This document shows, piece by piece, positions 9,400-18,016 of a stretch of 64,000 nt of DNA (position 1 is the stretch's first letter; the number at the start of each line of letters is the position of its first letter). The notes beneath the pieces were generated by a model that saw nothing but the letters and a program-made list of their open reading frames with translations, was not told where the DNA came from and made no database searches. The DNA is from Chitinophaga terrae (ex Kim and Jung 2007) (GTDB lineage: Bacteria; Bacteroidota; Bacteroidia; Chitinophagales; Chitinophagaceae): NCBI RefSeq assembly GCF_900107795.1, contig NZ_FNRL01000004.1:124001-188000 (forward strand), read 5' to 3'. The translations under genes and the position numbers were made by a program.

Positions 9400-9633
9400 T
9401 TTCACGCAGAGGGGCAAAGAAGGCAAAGAGGCATAAGGAATTTTTTTAAGAGGCAAAGGGTTATATTAAGAGAATTAAGAAAGCAAAGGAAGCGAAGATT
9501 GTGTTTTATAGCAAAAGGATCTTTGTTTCCCTTACTTACTTTCTTTCTTTCTTCTTAATCCTCTTAATATAACCCTTTGCCTCTTAAAAAAATTCCTTAT
9601 GCCTCTTTGCCTTCTTTGCCCCTCTGCGTGAAA
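9400..9633. repeat. Long palindromic element, copy 1
   Basis: Arms 9400-9472 and 9561-9633 are perfect reverse complements over 73 bp; the next bases pair imperfectly. The arms begin TTTCACGCAGAGGGGCAAAG and contain GGCATAAGGAATTTTTTTAAG. The element begins 3 bp after the stop codon of the SusC-SusD hybrid. A related element lies at 36589-36795, with shared outer end, shared GGGGCATAAG/GGCATAAG-poly(T)-AAG core and a similar loop (ATTGTGTTTTATAGC versus ATTGTGTTATATAGC). As RNA it would form one very long hairpin and could end or protect the upstream transcript. Confidence 0.9.
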
Positions 9634-9683
9634 TAAAGCTGTGTTAAAGAGAAAATAGCATTACTGTAGCTACCAGAAGTTAT

Positions 9684-9691
9684 TAACTTTG
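9684..9691 (+). promoter_or_regulatory. Putative -7 promoter element of the fucosidase gene
   Basis: TAACTTTG matches the Bacteroidota -7 consensus TAnnTTTG and lies 24 bp before the ATG of the GH29 gene. No clear TTG at -33 is seen. It suggests that the enzyme genes can be transcribed independently of the upstream sus hybrid. Confidence 0.45.
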
Positions 9692-9714
9692 GCAGTTCAA
9701 CTAAAATTTTTGTT

Positions 9715-11148
9715 ATGAAAAAATGCTGGATAGGAACTTTCCTGTTGTTGTTTAGCGTATCGTTGACTGCCCAGAAGAAATTTGAGGCAAACTGGAATTC
9801 TCTTAACACACGTGGAATACCTACCTGGTTTAACGATGCCAAGTTTGGAATTTTCATCCACTGGGGCGTTTATGCAGTACCGTCATTTGCTGTAGTAGCG
9901 CCGGGAGGATATTCCGAATGGTATTGGCATACATTGAACAGTGGGAACAAAGCGAACAAAGAATTTCACGAAAAGAATTACGGAAAAGATTTCCAGTACC
10001 AGGACTTCGAAAAGCAGTTCACTGCTTCTCTTTATAATCCTGCACAGTGGGCCGATATTTTCCGTCGTTCAGGCGCCAAGTATGTAGTGTTGACCTCCAA
10101 GCATCACGAGGGTTACTGCCTTTGGGACAGCAAGCAGGCAGATGCATCCTGGGGCCGGCCATGGAACGCAGTAACGGGTACGCCAAAACGCGACCTGTTA
10201 GGCGATCTTACAAATGAAGTCCGGAAAGCTGGCCTTAAAATGGGCTTCTATTATTCGTTGTATGAATGGTACAACCCATTATGGCTGAAAGACAGGGCAA
10301 AATATGTGGATGAAGTAATGACCCCGCAGTTTAAAGACCTGGTAACCAAATATAAACCATCCGTGATCTTTTCCGATGGAGAGTGGGAGATGTCGGATAC
10401 CGCCTGGAAGAGCCCTGCTTTGTTAGCATGGTTATTCAATGAGTCGCCGGTGAAAGATGAAGTGGCGGTTGACGATCGTTGGGGTAATAACACCCGTGGA
10501 CATAACAATGGCGCAACCTACCTGACCTCTGAATATGGCGCTGGAATGCAGCCGGGAGTGATCTGGGAAGAGAGCCAGGGTATAGGCCAATCGTACGGCT
10601 ATAACCGTATGGAGTCGGCCGATGATTACAAGAAAAGCGGGGAGCTGATCCTGATGCTGGTAGACATTGTATCACGCGGCGGAAACCTGCTGCTGGATAT
10701 AGGACCAACCGCTGATGGCAGGATACCTGTAATTATGCAGCAGAAATTGCTGGAAATAGGCAAATGGCTGGATGTGAACGGTGAAGCTATTTATGAAACC
10801 AAACCATGCAAGACCCCTTATCAATGGAGCGCCGGTAAAATTCCGGAAGGTGATAAGGAGGCGTATATGTCTAAGTTCAAGGTAGCGGAGCTGGTAAAAC
10901 CTTCCAAGGAGCATGCAAATATTGAGCTGTTCTTTACCCAGAAGCCGGGAGTGCTCTACTGCTTTGTACCTGGCTACCGCGATAAGGTAGTGATCAGGGA
11001 CTACAACAGGAAAGCGGCTGTAGAAGTATTAGGCGTTAAAAAGCCGGTCAAAACGCAGGTACAGGGCAAGAACCTGTTGGTAGACCTGTCGAATCTGCGC
11101 CCGGGCGACCTGGGAGAAGGTCCGATCGTGATAAAATTAAAAGGATAA
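9715..11148 (+). CDS. Alpha-L-fucosidase, GH29 family
   Basis: 477-residue exported enzyme with a signal peptide (residues 1-19, ending SLTAQ). It shows the GH29 barrel signatures FGIFIHWGVYAVPSF, EWYWHTLN and AKYVVLTSKHHEGYCLWDS. The likely nucleophile is Asp221 in the motif VIFSDGEWE, the usual position in this family. GH29 enzymes release L-fucose from fucosylated glycans with retention of configuration. The C-terminal ~100 residues form the usual beta-sandwich. It heads a run of three exported proteins (fucosidase, sugar isomerase-like, hexosaminidase), pointing to fucosylated GlcNAc/GalNAc glycans as food. Linkage preference cannot be told from sequence. Confidence 0.94.
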   Translation: MKKCWIGTFLLLFSVSLTAQKKFEANWNSLNTRGIPTWFNDAKFGIFIHWGVYAVPSFAVVAPGGYSEWYWHTLNSGNKANKEFHEKNYGKDFQYQDFEKQFTASLYNPAQWADIFRRSGAKYVVLTSKHHEGYCLWDSKQADASWGRPWNAVTGTPKRDLLGDLTNEVRKAGLKMGFYYSLYEWYNPLWLKDRAKYVDEVMTPQFKDLVTKYKPSVIFSDGEWEMSDTAWKSPALLAWLFNESPVKDEVAVDDRWGNNTRGHNNGATYLTSEYGAGMQPGVIWEESQGIGQSYGYNRMESADDYKKSGELILMLVDIVSRGGNLLLDIGPTADGRIPVIMQQKLLEIGKWLDVNGEAIYETKPCKTPYQWSAGKIPEGDKEAYMSKFKVAELVKPSKEHANIELFFTQKPGVLYCFVPGYRDKVVIRDYNRKAAVEVLGVKKPVKTQVQGKNLLVDLSNLRPGDLGEGPIVIKLKG

Positions 11149-11166
11149 TACCCGTTTTTTACATCG

Positions 11167-11201
11167 AAGGGTCCGTTCTGTTTTCAGGCGGGCCTTTTTT
11201 T
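11167..11201 (+). terminator. Terminator after GH29 gene
   Basis: An imperfect hairpin (GGgtCCG ... CGGgCC with an inner CTG/CAG pairing) followed by seven T, 20 bp past the stop codon. Confidence 0.55.
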
Positions 11202-11263
11202 ATGGATGGTACTGGAAAAGAAATTAAATTTTTTTAATTTTAGTGAAAACCCAGTTCCACGAT

Positions 11264-12169
11264 ATGAATAGAAGAGATTTCCTCGCCAAAGGTAGCCTCG
11301 CAGTCGCCGGCTTATCTTTATCCGCCCGCTTATCGGCCATGGCCGCAGCTCCTAAACCAATTTTAGGGATACAATTATACTCCATCCGGGACGACATGAA
11401 AAAAGACCCGTCCGGCACTTTGAAACAACTGTCGGCCATGGGGTATAAATATGTGGAACATGCCGGCTATAAACAGCGTAAATTTTATGGCTACGAGCCT
11501 AAGGACTTCAAAAAGCTGTTAGGCGATCTTGGTCTTTCTATGCCCAGTGGGCATAGCGTACTGGGCAAACAGCACTGGGACGCCGCAAAAAAGGATTTCA
11601 CAGATGAATGGAAATACACGGTAGAAGATTCGGCCATCGTAGGACAGAAATATGTTGTGAGTCCCTGGTTAGATGAATCGCTTCGTAAGAACTACGACGA
11701 ATTCATGGCCTTTATGGATGTTTTCAATAAAAGCGGCGCTTTATGCCAGAAGTCAGGAATGAAATTCGGTTATCACAACCACGACTTCGAATTCAGTCAG
11801 CAGATCAATGGTAAAAAGATATTTGACCTGATCCTGCAGAGCACTAATCCATCTTTGGTAGTACAGCAGCTGGATATTGGCAACATGTACCATGCAGGAG
11901 GAATCGCATTGGATATCATGAAACAATATCCCGGACGGTTTGAACTGATGCATGTGAAAGATGAGATCAAAACCCAGAAAGGTGAGATGGGGCATGAATA
12001 TGAAAGTACTGTGTTGGGGAAAGGGATCATTCCGGTAAAAGAAGTGATTGATTTGGGAAAGAAGAATGGCACAAAATATTTCATCATCGAACAGGAATCT
12101 TACCAGGGCCAGGCGCCTATAGATGCTGTAAAAGATGATCTGGCAGTAATGAAGAAATGGGGATATTGA
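11264..12169 (+). CDS. Tat-exported sugar phosphate isomerase/epimerase-like TIM-barrel protein
   Basis: 301 residues from the ATG at 11264. A GTG at 11243 would add 7 residues, but the ATG places a twin-arginine signal (NRRDFLAKGSLAVAGLSL) right at the N-terminus, so it is preferred. The mature part is a xylose-isomerase-like (AP endonuclease family 2) barrel: GIQLYSIRDDM at the first strand, KFGYHNHDFEF, QLDIGNMYHAGG, ELMHVKDE and the closing IIEQESY. The His, Asp and Glu residues at the strand ends are the usual metal ligands. Family members isomerise or epimerise sugars or act on keto-sugar glycosides; many Bacteroidota copies are exported in glycan clusters. Substrate unknown. Confidence 0.88.
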   Translation: MNRRDFLAKGSLAVAGLSLSARLSAMAAAPKPILGIQLYSIRDDMKKDPSGTLKQLSAMGYKYVEHAGYKQRKFYGYEPKDFKKLLGDLGLSMPSGHSVLGKQHWDAAKKDFTDEWKYTVEDSAIVGQKYVVSPWLDESLRKNYDEFMAFMDVFNKSGALCQKSGMKFGYHNHDFEFSQQINGKKIFDLILQSTNPSLVVQQLDIGNMYHAGGIALDIMKQYPGRFELMHVKDEIKTQKGEMGHEYESTVLGKGIIPVKEVIDLGKKNGTKYFIIEQESYQGQAPIDAVKDDLAVMKKWGY

Positions 12170-12182
12170 GATCCCCGTTTTT
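12159..12182 (+). terminator. Terminator overlapping the end of the isomerase gene
   Basis: GGGGAT ... ATCCCC (12159-12164 and 12171-12176) with the stop codon inside the loop region, followed by GTTTTTG. A short but clear hairpin plus T-run. Confidence 0.55.
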
Positions 12183-12227
12183 GTATGACAAGCTATTAAA
12201 ACTGCATTTTTTTTATCAAATTGCGAT

Positions 12228-13820
12228 ATGAAAAAAATGCTTCTATTGGTATTGGCCGGCGTACTGGCTATGTATGCCGCCAATGCCCAGGAAACCTGCC
12301 CACTGATACCAAAGCCCGCACAGGCCAAGCTCAGCTCCGGAGCTTTTATATTGAGTAAAGAAACAGTGATACAATTGCAGGGAAAATCGCTTTACTCACA
12401 AGGCAAATATCTTCAACAGCAATTATTGAACCTCTACGGGGCTATGCTGCCAATTGTTACAAAGCCAGGAAAACATACTATCCTGCTCCGGGAAGATAAA
12501 AACGCGGGAAACGGGGAGGGGTATACGTTAAATATATCTCCCGGCGCCGTTAGTATTATGGCCGGCGATACGGCCGGGATAATCAATGGTATTGCCTCTT
12601 TTATACAATTATCCGTGTTCGGTACCTTTTCAGATCGCCAGTTAATGATTAGCTGCTGGCAAATTAAAGACCAGCCCAAATATGCCTGGAGAGGCGTACT
12701 CCTGGATGAATCCCGTTTTTTCTTCGGGAAATCGAAAGTGAAGTCGGTGCTTGACTGGATGGCTTTTTATAAGCTGAACCGTTTTCACTGGCACCTGACA
12801 GATGCGCCGGGATGGAGGATCGAGATCAAACAATATCCTTTGCTTACCACGGTAGGGGGAATAGGGAATCATAACAACAGCAAAGCTCCTGCGGCCTTCT
12901 ACACGCAGGAAGATATCAGGGAGATCGTTGCTTACGCAGCGCAGCGAGGTATTACCGTGATCCCGGAAATTGACATGCCGGGACATGCCAGCGCCGCCAA
13001 CCGCGCTTACCCGGAATTCGACGGTGGAGGAAGTGAGAAATTCCCGCAGTTTACCTTTAACCCGGGCAAAGAAGGCACTTACCAGTACCTGGCCAATATC
13101 CTCAAAGAAGTGAGGAAACTTTTTCCTTCAGGCATCATTCACCTGGGTGGGGATGAAGTAACCTTCGGAAATGCAGGATGGGACAGAGATCCGGGTGTTA
13201 TCAACCTAAAAACCAAATACGGGTTGACAGATAGAAAACAGGTGGAGGATTATTTCATCCAGCGGATGGCTGATACAGTGATAAAACTGCGTAGCAAGGT
13301 AATGGCCTGGGATGAAGCGGCGTCGGCATCCTTATCGCCTGCCAGCACTATTATTACCTGGTGGCGGCACGATAAGCCTGAAACATTGAATATGGCGCTG
13401 GATAAGGGCTACAAGGTGGTACTGTGTCCGCGTATTCCTTTCTACCTCGACTTTGTACAAGACAGTAGTCATAAGATCGGTCGGCGTTGGGCCGGTAAGT
13501 TCAATGATCTGCAAACTGTCTATAATTTCGATGCCAATAGTTTGCCGGGTGTGAGCGCTCATGCATCACAGGTACTGGGAGTGCAGGCTTGCGTCTGGAC
13601 AGAGACAGTACAGAATCCTGAGCGACTGGACTTCCTGTTGTTTCCACGGATTGCGGCGGTAGCGGAAACAGCCTGGAGTACAGATAAAGACTTTACAGAT
13701 TTCGAAAAAAGGTTGCAGGGGCACCTTGATTTTTATGACCGGGATAACCTTTACTATTATGATGCCCGCAAGCCGCAGCGGCACAAGGAATCGGGAGTAA
13801 CCTCTTCGTACCTGGATTAG
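12228..13820 (+). CDS. Beta-N-acetylhexosaminidase, GH20 family
   Basis: 530-residue exported enzyme with a signal peptide (1-20, ending YAANA). A GH20b-like N-terminal domain (about 25-145) precedes the catalytic barrel, with the motifs RGVLLDESRFFFG, NRFHWHLTDAPGWRIE, VIPEIDMPGHA and the catalytic pair Asp309-Glu310 in HLGGDEVTFG. GH20 enzymes use substrate-assisted catalysis to remove terminal GlcNAc or GalNAc. Trp residues in ITWWRHDKP and VQACVWTE fit the substrate pocket. With the GH29 fucosidase two genes upstream it would trim fucosylated N-acetylhexosamine glycans. Confidence 0.94.
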   Translation: MKKMLLLVLAGVLAMYAANAQETCPLIPKPAQAKLSSGAFILSKETVIQLQGKSLYSQGKYLQQQLLNLYGAMLPIVTKPGKHTILLREDKNAGNGEGYTLNISPGAVSIMAGDTAGIINGIASFIQLSVFGTFSDRQLMISCWQIKDQPKYAWRGVLLDESRFFFGKSKVKSVLDWMAFYKLNRFHWHLTDAPGWRIEIKQYPLLTTVGGIGNHNNSKAPAAFYTQEDIREIVAYAAQRGITVIPEIDMPGHASAANRAYPEFDGGGSEKFPQFTFNPGKEGTYQYLANILKEVRKLFPSGIIHLGGDEVTFGNAGWDRDPGVINLKTKYGLTDRKQVEDYFIQRMADTVIKLRSKVMAWDEAASASLSPASTIITWWRHDKPETLNMALDKGYKVVLCPRIPFYLDFVQDSSHKIGRRWAGKFNDLQTVYNFDANSLPGVSAHASQVLGVQACVWTETVQNPERLDFLLFPRIAAVAETAWSTDKDFTDFEKRLQGHLDFYDRDNLYYYDARKPQRHKESGVTSSYLD

Positions 13821-13842
13821 CAATATTTGATTTGAGAGATAG

Positions 13843-13871
13843 CCGCTACAAACCTGGTAGCGGATTTTTTT
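13843..13871 (+). terminator. Strong terminator after GH20 gene
   Basis: Perfect 7-bp stem CCGCTAC/GTAGCGG (13843-13849 and 13857-13863), 7-nt loop, then A and seven T. It closes the first glycan cluster. Confidence 0.85.
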
Positions 13872-13967
13872 GTCGGCTTAAATGGCGTAAATAGCCCGAT
13901 GGATTTCTTGAATAGCCGCTCGTTCTATCAGTTGATGTTTTACTTTTGAGTGAACAAATTCGAGTAT

Positions 13968-14354
13968 ATGAATACAAAAAAGGTCTGGGCCAATTTCAGT
14001 GTCCAGGATTTGGAACGAACTACTAAATTCTATAAGCAACTCGGTTTTAAACAGAACGGCGAGTCGGCGCAGTTGACCAGCTTTTTTTTTGGAGATGATA
14101 ATTTTATTATTCATTTCTTTTTGAAGAAAGTATTGGAAGCTGGCATGGGCGGAAATATTATCGATACTAAAACCGGCAATGAAATTATATTCACTCTTTC
14201 TGCCGAAAGCAAGGAAGAAGTTGATAAATGGGAAGAAGAAGTGAGGCAGGCCGGAGGAACGATAATAGCGAAGGCGGATGAGGCGCGGGATGGATACAGC
14301 GGTTTCGTGTTTGCAGACCCGGATGGGCATAGGTTTAATGTTTTTTGTATGTAG
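13968..14354 (+). CDS. VOC (glyoxalase/bleomycin-resistance fold) family protein
   Basis: 128 residues from the ATG at 13968; a GTG at 13950 is in frame but less likely. The sequence shows the vicinal-oxygen-chelate pattern: VWANFSVQDLERTTKFYKQLGF at the first beta-alpha unit and GYSGFVFADPDGHRFNVF at the end. This matches PhnB/lactoylglutathione-lyase-like proteins of Bacteroidota. Members are metal-dependent lyases, dioxygenases or resistance proteins; no specific role can be assigned. It stands alone between the glycan cluster terminator and the AT-rich RHS region. Confidence 0.82.
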   Translation: MNTKKVWANFSVQDLERTTKFYKQLGFKQNGESAQLTSFFFGDDNFIIHFFLKKVLEAGMGGNIIDTKTGNEIIFTLSAESKEEVDKWEEEVRQAGGTIIAKADEARDGYSGFVFADPDGHRFNVFCM

Positions 14355-14596
14355 GGTATGTTTAGCTTGACATTAATTTTTCGATAACAGGCTGCTTATT
14401 AAAGCGGCCGGCGTAGCATACTTGCAAAATGCACCTACTAGTTAAGTTGCGGGAGAATTTTTTATTTTACCAATAAATTTTTTATTATTTTAGTAAGTAG
14501 ATTCAAGTGAAATAGTTGTATTGTTTGTTGCAGGAAGTCGATTATTATAGCCCTTTAAATATTCTGTAGTAGTAAAAAATATCTCAATATCCCGCT

Positions 14597-17500
14597 ATGA
14601 AATATAGAATTCTCTGGTTAACCTTATGTCTGTTTGGAGGCCTTGATGTAAGTGCCCAGTATAGTTTCAGTAAAATTGGCAGTGTTTTAAATGCGAAAAA
14701 TGACGGACCTGGAAGTTTGAGTACCAGTGCGGTATTTGATGGAGTTGACCATGCTGGCGGTATTCTACAGGTCTCTATACCTATTTATGAAGTCAAGGGA
14801 CGCTCTTTGTCCATGCCGTTAAACTTGACTTACTCTGCAACAGGAATTAAACCTAATAATGCGGGAGGAATTGTTGGACTTGGATGGTCTTTAAATATTG
14901 GCGGGAGTTGGACCAGTAGTGGCGCTTCTGGCTCGTACTCTCTGCCTATTGACGAAGCGGCCTTGCAAGGAGGCAGCGACTATGAACTAAAAAAAGCGCA
15001 GGAGGCGCTTGATAACATTACTATATCCATACCAAGTATTGATGCTGTCAACTTTCCGGGAGGCGGCGGACAATTTTTTACATCCGATAACGGGAATTAC
15101 ATATCAGCTCCTTTTAATCCTTTGTTAAGCTTGGGTAACTCGACATTAATAGACGGGCACGGAACGAGGTATTACTATGATTTGGTTGGGTCACGTGAGA
15201 CCTGGAAATGGACATTTTACAGGAAGGACCATGACTTCATCAACAATAGAGATACACTTAAATTTGTTGACTCTATAGATAATAGACCATCTGGAGGCGT
15301 TTGGCGGTTGAAATACATGATTTCTGCTGACCAGAAGGACACCATCCAGATTAAATATGACCAAAATAATTTTGTTCACAGAAGTGCTGCGGACACGATG
15401 TACTCTGAGGCTGCCGCTGTGTCAATGATATGCAAGTTTAATGGTATCGACCCAACCAGCCCATTCGAATGTGATAACAGGTATATCGTCCAGGAACCTA
15501 ACCTGACAAAAGCTGGATCCGGGGCTAGCAGGGACGAGCAATTTCCCTCAAGAATCCTGTTTGCGGGAGGGCGAGTTGAACTTTCTTCCCGGTGGGGAAT
15601 GTTAGATACACTGAAAGTATTCTCGAATGCCGGAGTGAGATTAACGAAAGTGATATTTACCTACGATACATTGACAAAGTTCAGAACAGCCTGGGACCTT
15701 ACTCGCGACGACAGGTATATCCTGGCAAAAGTTGACTATTATGATTCGAAAGATAGCTTAGTTAATAACTATAGCTTCAGTTACTATCAGGATCTTCCGT
15801 TTCCGGCCGATTTTCAATCGAGGGCCTTGGATTACTGGGGGTTTTATAATGGAGCCACAACAAACAGGACACTGCTGACATACCCTCCCTACCTGGTGGG
15901 CAGCCAGAAGTATGGAATAGTAATGAATTTACTATCACCAGAAAAGAAAATTTCAAATACTATGGTTTCGAATGGCCAATCGACCGTCCGGCGTTGCAGG
16001 CAATTCAGTTGGCAGAGCGGCGACCGGTTTCTCTTGCTGCCCGTGTGGGAACGCTTAAATCAGTTACGAGTGCAACTGGGGCCAGGTATATTTACACTTA
16101 TGGCCTGCATGAATATTGGGCCCAGGGAACTAACGGCAGTTTCTATAAGACTACCGGCGGCGGACTCAGGATCCAGGAGATACAATACAGGACATCTGAT
16201 GACAAAATGGTAAAACGACGTCTCTATTTTTATGGAAGCGACAACAACGACAGGTTTGACCGGGTTGCGCCTCCTGGCCCGATGATGTATTTAACGCAGA
16301 AATATGTTTATGGAGTTAATAGTGATAGAACGCAAAATGTTGATCAATACTTGTTGTTGTCTTCGCCCGTCAACGAAACTAGTGTCTATAACGGAAGTCT
16401 CGTGGCCTATAAAAATGTAATGGAGGTAGAATATGATTCTAATTATATAGCCAGAGGGAAAACAGAATATTATTTCAAAAGGTTTACGCATGTTGGTGGG
16501 AAAATAGTTGGACCAAATTATGGAACTGGTTATATACCGTATTATGATGAGAGTTTTGCGCATTCTTTGCTGGAAAGAAAGATGATTTATGCATTCAATG
16601 ATACTCCAAATGCAATAGGATTCAAATTGATTCGCGAGGAAAGAACTTCTTATAAAAAATTTGAAGACACGCAGAAGCGGAACTTTCAGAAAGTAGATCT
16701 TGGCCGGATCAGGGTTGGTAATTTCAAGCCAGCCCCTTTATATCAATCAACGGCTTTTTGCGTACCCGTACGCCGTTATGATCCTTATGCCACAGGGCCA
16801 AATAAGTTTTATTGGGATGAGGGGACGCCAGGCAGTTGCGAATGACAATGTTTTTAGTTTAATGTTGCCCGAAGATCCCAACGATAAATGGTACCCCGAA
16901 AAATACTATTTAAACCAGATGCAATACAATTCATATACCTACAAGCCGGATACCGTGACAACAGTAGATTATTATGGGACAGATAGCCTTGTGCATAAGA
17001 TAACATATAAGTATGAGAATATGGCGCATCTGCTTCCTACTACTGCAACAGAGATTGTATCATATGCACCAGGTACAGAAGGATATCTGAAGCGTTTCAA
17101 GTACCCTCAGGACATTGCTTCTATAACAAATCCTGCTCTTTCGAGCGTCGATTCGACAAATATCAGAAAATTAGAACAGTTACATATATGGGACCAGCCT
17201 ATTGAGCAGGAAACATACAAAGATGGCGTTTTCCAATTTAAACAACGCACTGATTTTGCCACTTGGACCGGCGGATTGGTTTTGCCCTCCCGCCAGAAGA
17301 TCAAGTTAGGCACATATAACGTTGACACTGTTTCCACTGTTTATCAATACGATCAGTATGGTAACGTTTTGCAACAGGCGAATGATAAGGATATTCTATT
17401 GTCTTACATCTGGGACTACAATTCGCAACAGGCAATTGCTGAAGTGAGTAACGCTGCATATAGTGATATTGCTTATACAAGCTTTGAGGCAGAAGGCAGC

Positions 17501-17992
17501 GGAAATTGGATAATTCCTTCGGCCTTAAGAAATACAACAAGCGGGGCTACAGGACAACGATCATTTGATATGTCTAATGCAGGGGCAACAGGGATCACCA
17601 AATCTGGTCTGCAGGCCGGGACAACTTATAAAGTCTCGTATTTTACAAAGAATAGCGTTCCCGTTACTATTAGCGGAACACAGGGAGCGGTGACTAAAGG
17701 GAATACTATAGCCGGTGGATGGACTTATTATGAGCATAGGGTATCAGGCGTAACATCTGTTAAAATAACAGGAGCCGGGCTGATAGACGAATTAAGGCTA
17801 CATCCTGAAAGTGCGCAAATGGTGACAGCTACTTATACTCCGCTGGTAGGCCAGACCAGTTCGTGTAATGCAAGGGGACAAGTGGCATACTTCGAATATG
17901 ACGCCGCAAATAGACTTAAGCTGGTTAAAGACCAGGATGGTAAGATATTAAAACTCTATGACTATCAGTACCGGGCGCCATTAACCCGTTAA
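14597..17992 (+). pseudogene. Exported RHS-companion protein gene broken by two frameshifts
   Basis: Three overlapping reading frames together encode one protein. Bases 14597 to about 15915 hold a signal peptide (ending GLDVSAQ) and the insecticide-toxin-like N-terminal repeats (GILQVSIPIYEV, LPLNLTYSATGIK-like, GLGWSLNIGG). About 15916-16822 continues one frame over (NSNEFTITRKENF, YIYTYGLHEYW). About 16825-17992 returns to the first frame (QAVANDNVFSLMLPED, ending in RHS-like YD text: YFEYDAANRLKLVKDQDG). Restoring one base near 15914-15917 (GG/AA) and removing one G from the run at 16821-16824 gives a continuous product of about 1130 residues. In the assembled sequence the first frame stops at 16213. 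Such proteins commonly precede DUF6443 RHS genes in Bacteroidota; their function is not established. Real mutation or sequencing error are both possible. Confidence 0.8.
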
Positions 17993-18016
17993 TCCTAACC
18001 TTTGAAATTAAGTAGC

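Noticed and set aside
9400..9633. Reading the palindromic element as an insertion-sequence end pair
   Set aside because: There is no transposase between the arms and no clear target duplication, so it is not called an insertion sequence.
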